Source: an uncultured Erysipelotrichaceae bacterium
GTDB taxonomy: Bacteria > Bacillota_I > Bacilli_A > RF39 > UBA660
NCBI GenBank assembly: GCA_902773365.1
Contig: CACYEG010000107.1
Coordinates: forward strand, 1 to 5,696
Length of the DNA: 5,696 nt
Direction: 5' to 3'
Below the pieces are notes generated by a model. That model worked only from the letters and a program-made list of their open reading frames with translations. It was not told where the DNA came from and ran no database searches. Each line of letters opens with the position of its first letter. Within the stretch, counting starts at the first letter, position 1. A program made the position numbers and the translations under genes. This document shows, piece after piece, positions 5,085 to 5,696 of this stretch.

Positions 5085-5680
5085 AATATATAAATTTTAC
5101 CATCTTCCTGAACAAGTATAAGTTCTGCAACTTTATCGTATCCCAAATCTTCTATATAGTCCCATGATATTTTTATATTGTAGCTCGGCATTGTTTTTCC
5201 ATTAAATATAAGGGAGTCTTCTATACATTCATCGATACTTGTAGTACTAACTTGAGGAAGTAATTGTTTCCTATTACCTGTATCGTTTTCGATGTATTTA
5301 TATAGTGTGTCTTTTACTTTCAATTCAAAATTTTCTTTAATATCCGGATATATATATTCTAAAGAACCACAATCGTATATGTTTTTCTTATTATTTATAG
5401 TGTATAAATCTATTATATATAACTTAGCAATTTGTTTTGCATATTCTATATAATCTATTTCATCTTTAGATAAAATATCTTTTAATTTGAGATATTCATC
5501 TTTAAACAAACTAGTATCTCTTTCTTCTAACTCATAATTAAAGTTTTTTATTATATCTACAGGTATATTTTCTTTGGGCTTTTTATCTTTGTTAAAAAGT
5601 TTACAATATAAAACCATAAAAATCGATACACTTATTATAAGAATTATTACCAGTACAAGGATAGTTTTCTTATTTTTCAT
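5072..5680 (-). CDS. Single-pass membrane protein of unknown function (202 aa)
   Basis: I do not recognise a named family. A short basic N-terminus (MKNKK) is followed by one hydrophobic segment (6-25) ending in a Lys-rich stretch, which fits an uncleaved N-terminal anchor with residues 30-202 outside. The outer part has charged helices (about 50-98, including KDEIDYIEYAKQIAKLYIIDLYTI), a middle section with YIYPDIKENFELKVKDTLYKYIE (109-131) and a beta-rich end (IKISWDY, AELILVQEDGKIYILEQ). Helices followed by strands would suit an NTF2-like fold, but this is only a guess. Three cysteines occur (26, 104, 152). ATG 5680 is the only start in the window; the frame stays open to the right edge and the nearest purine-rich site, GGAG at 5693-5696, is 12 nt away, so the start could be further upstream or depend on an upstream gene. 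A terminator follows directly. Confidence 0.75.
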   Translation of the reverse strand: MKNKKTILVLVIILIISVSIFMVLYCKLFNKDKKPKENIPVDIIKNFNYELEERDTSLFKDEYLKLKDILSKDEIDYIEYAKQIAKLYIIDLYTINNKKNIYDCGSLEYIYPDIKENFELKVKDTLYKYIENDTGNRKQLLPQVSTTSIDECIEDSLIFNGKTMPSYNIKISWDYIEDLGYDKVAELILVQEDGKIYILEQK

Positions 5681-5696
5681 TTTCGACTTTATCTCC

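Noticed and set aside
5682..5688. 0A-box-like TTCGACT before the 202-aa gene
   Set aside because: It has one mismatch to the core and sits 2 nt from the start codon, too close to act as a typical activator site; probably chance.

Overview
The window looks like chromosomal DNA of a low-GC Firmicute, most likely an uncultured member of the Bacilli (RF39/Erysipelotrichia-like gut lineages would fit). The base composition is strongly AT-rich, tryptophan is encoded by TGG, ribosome binding sites are of the AAGGAG type, and rho-independent terminators are compact. An unmistakable Spo0A gene places it in the endospore-forming phylum. This lineage call is an inference; no rRNA is present.

Layout. 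The left fifth holds the 3' part of one plus-strand gene. It encodes a membrane-anchored, cysteine-rich surface protein with a (TTKPV)n linker encoded by a 15-bp tandem repeat. Its reading frame is open from base 2, so the real start lies off the window. It converges on spo0A, and one perfect hairpin at 1282-1306 serves both genes as a bidirectional terminator. Everything to the right is on the minus strand. In transcription order from the right edge it holds a single-pass membrane protein of unknown function (5072-5680), a LolA-like lipoprotein (3988-5010), a small membrane protein whose outer domain looks like a degenerate thioredoxin fold (3402-3923), an S41 PDZ protease of the CtpA/CtpB type (2170-3360) and spo0A (1305-2063).

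How the genes relate. Terminators follow the 202-aa gene and the lipoprotein gene. A promoter sits in front of the 173-aa gene, and no terminator is visible between it, the protease and spo0A, so these three can form one transcript. spo0A also appears to have its own promoter, with a perfect Spo0A box (TGTCGAA) next to the -35 element, which suggests autoregulation. In Bacillus and clostridia the gene directly upstream of spo0A is normally spoIVB, a PDZ serine protease of the sigma-K checkpoint. Here that position is taken by an S41 PDZ protease of the family to which CtpB belongs, the second protease of the same checkpoint. That substitution, together with the two unrecognised membrane-anchored neighbours and the LolA-like lipoprotein, is the most interesting biology in the window.

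Several automatic start choices should be corrected: spo0A starts at 2063, the protease at 3360 and the lipoprotein at 5010, each supported by a ribosome binding site.
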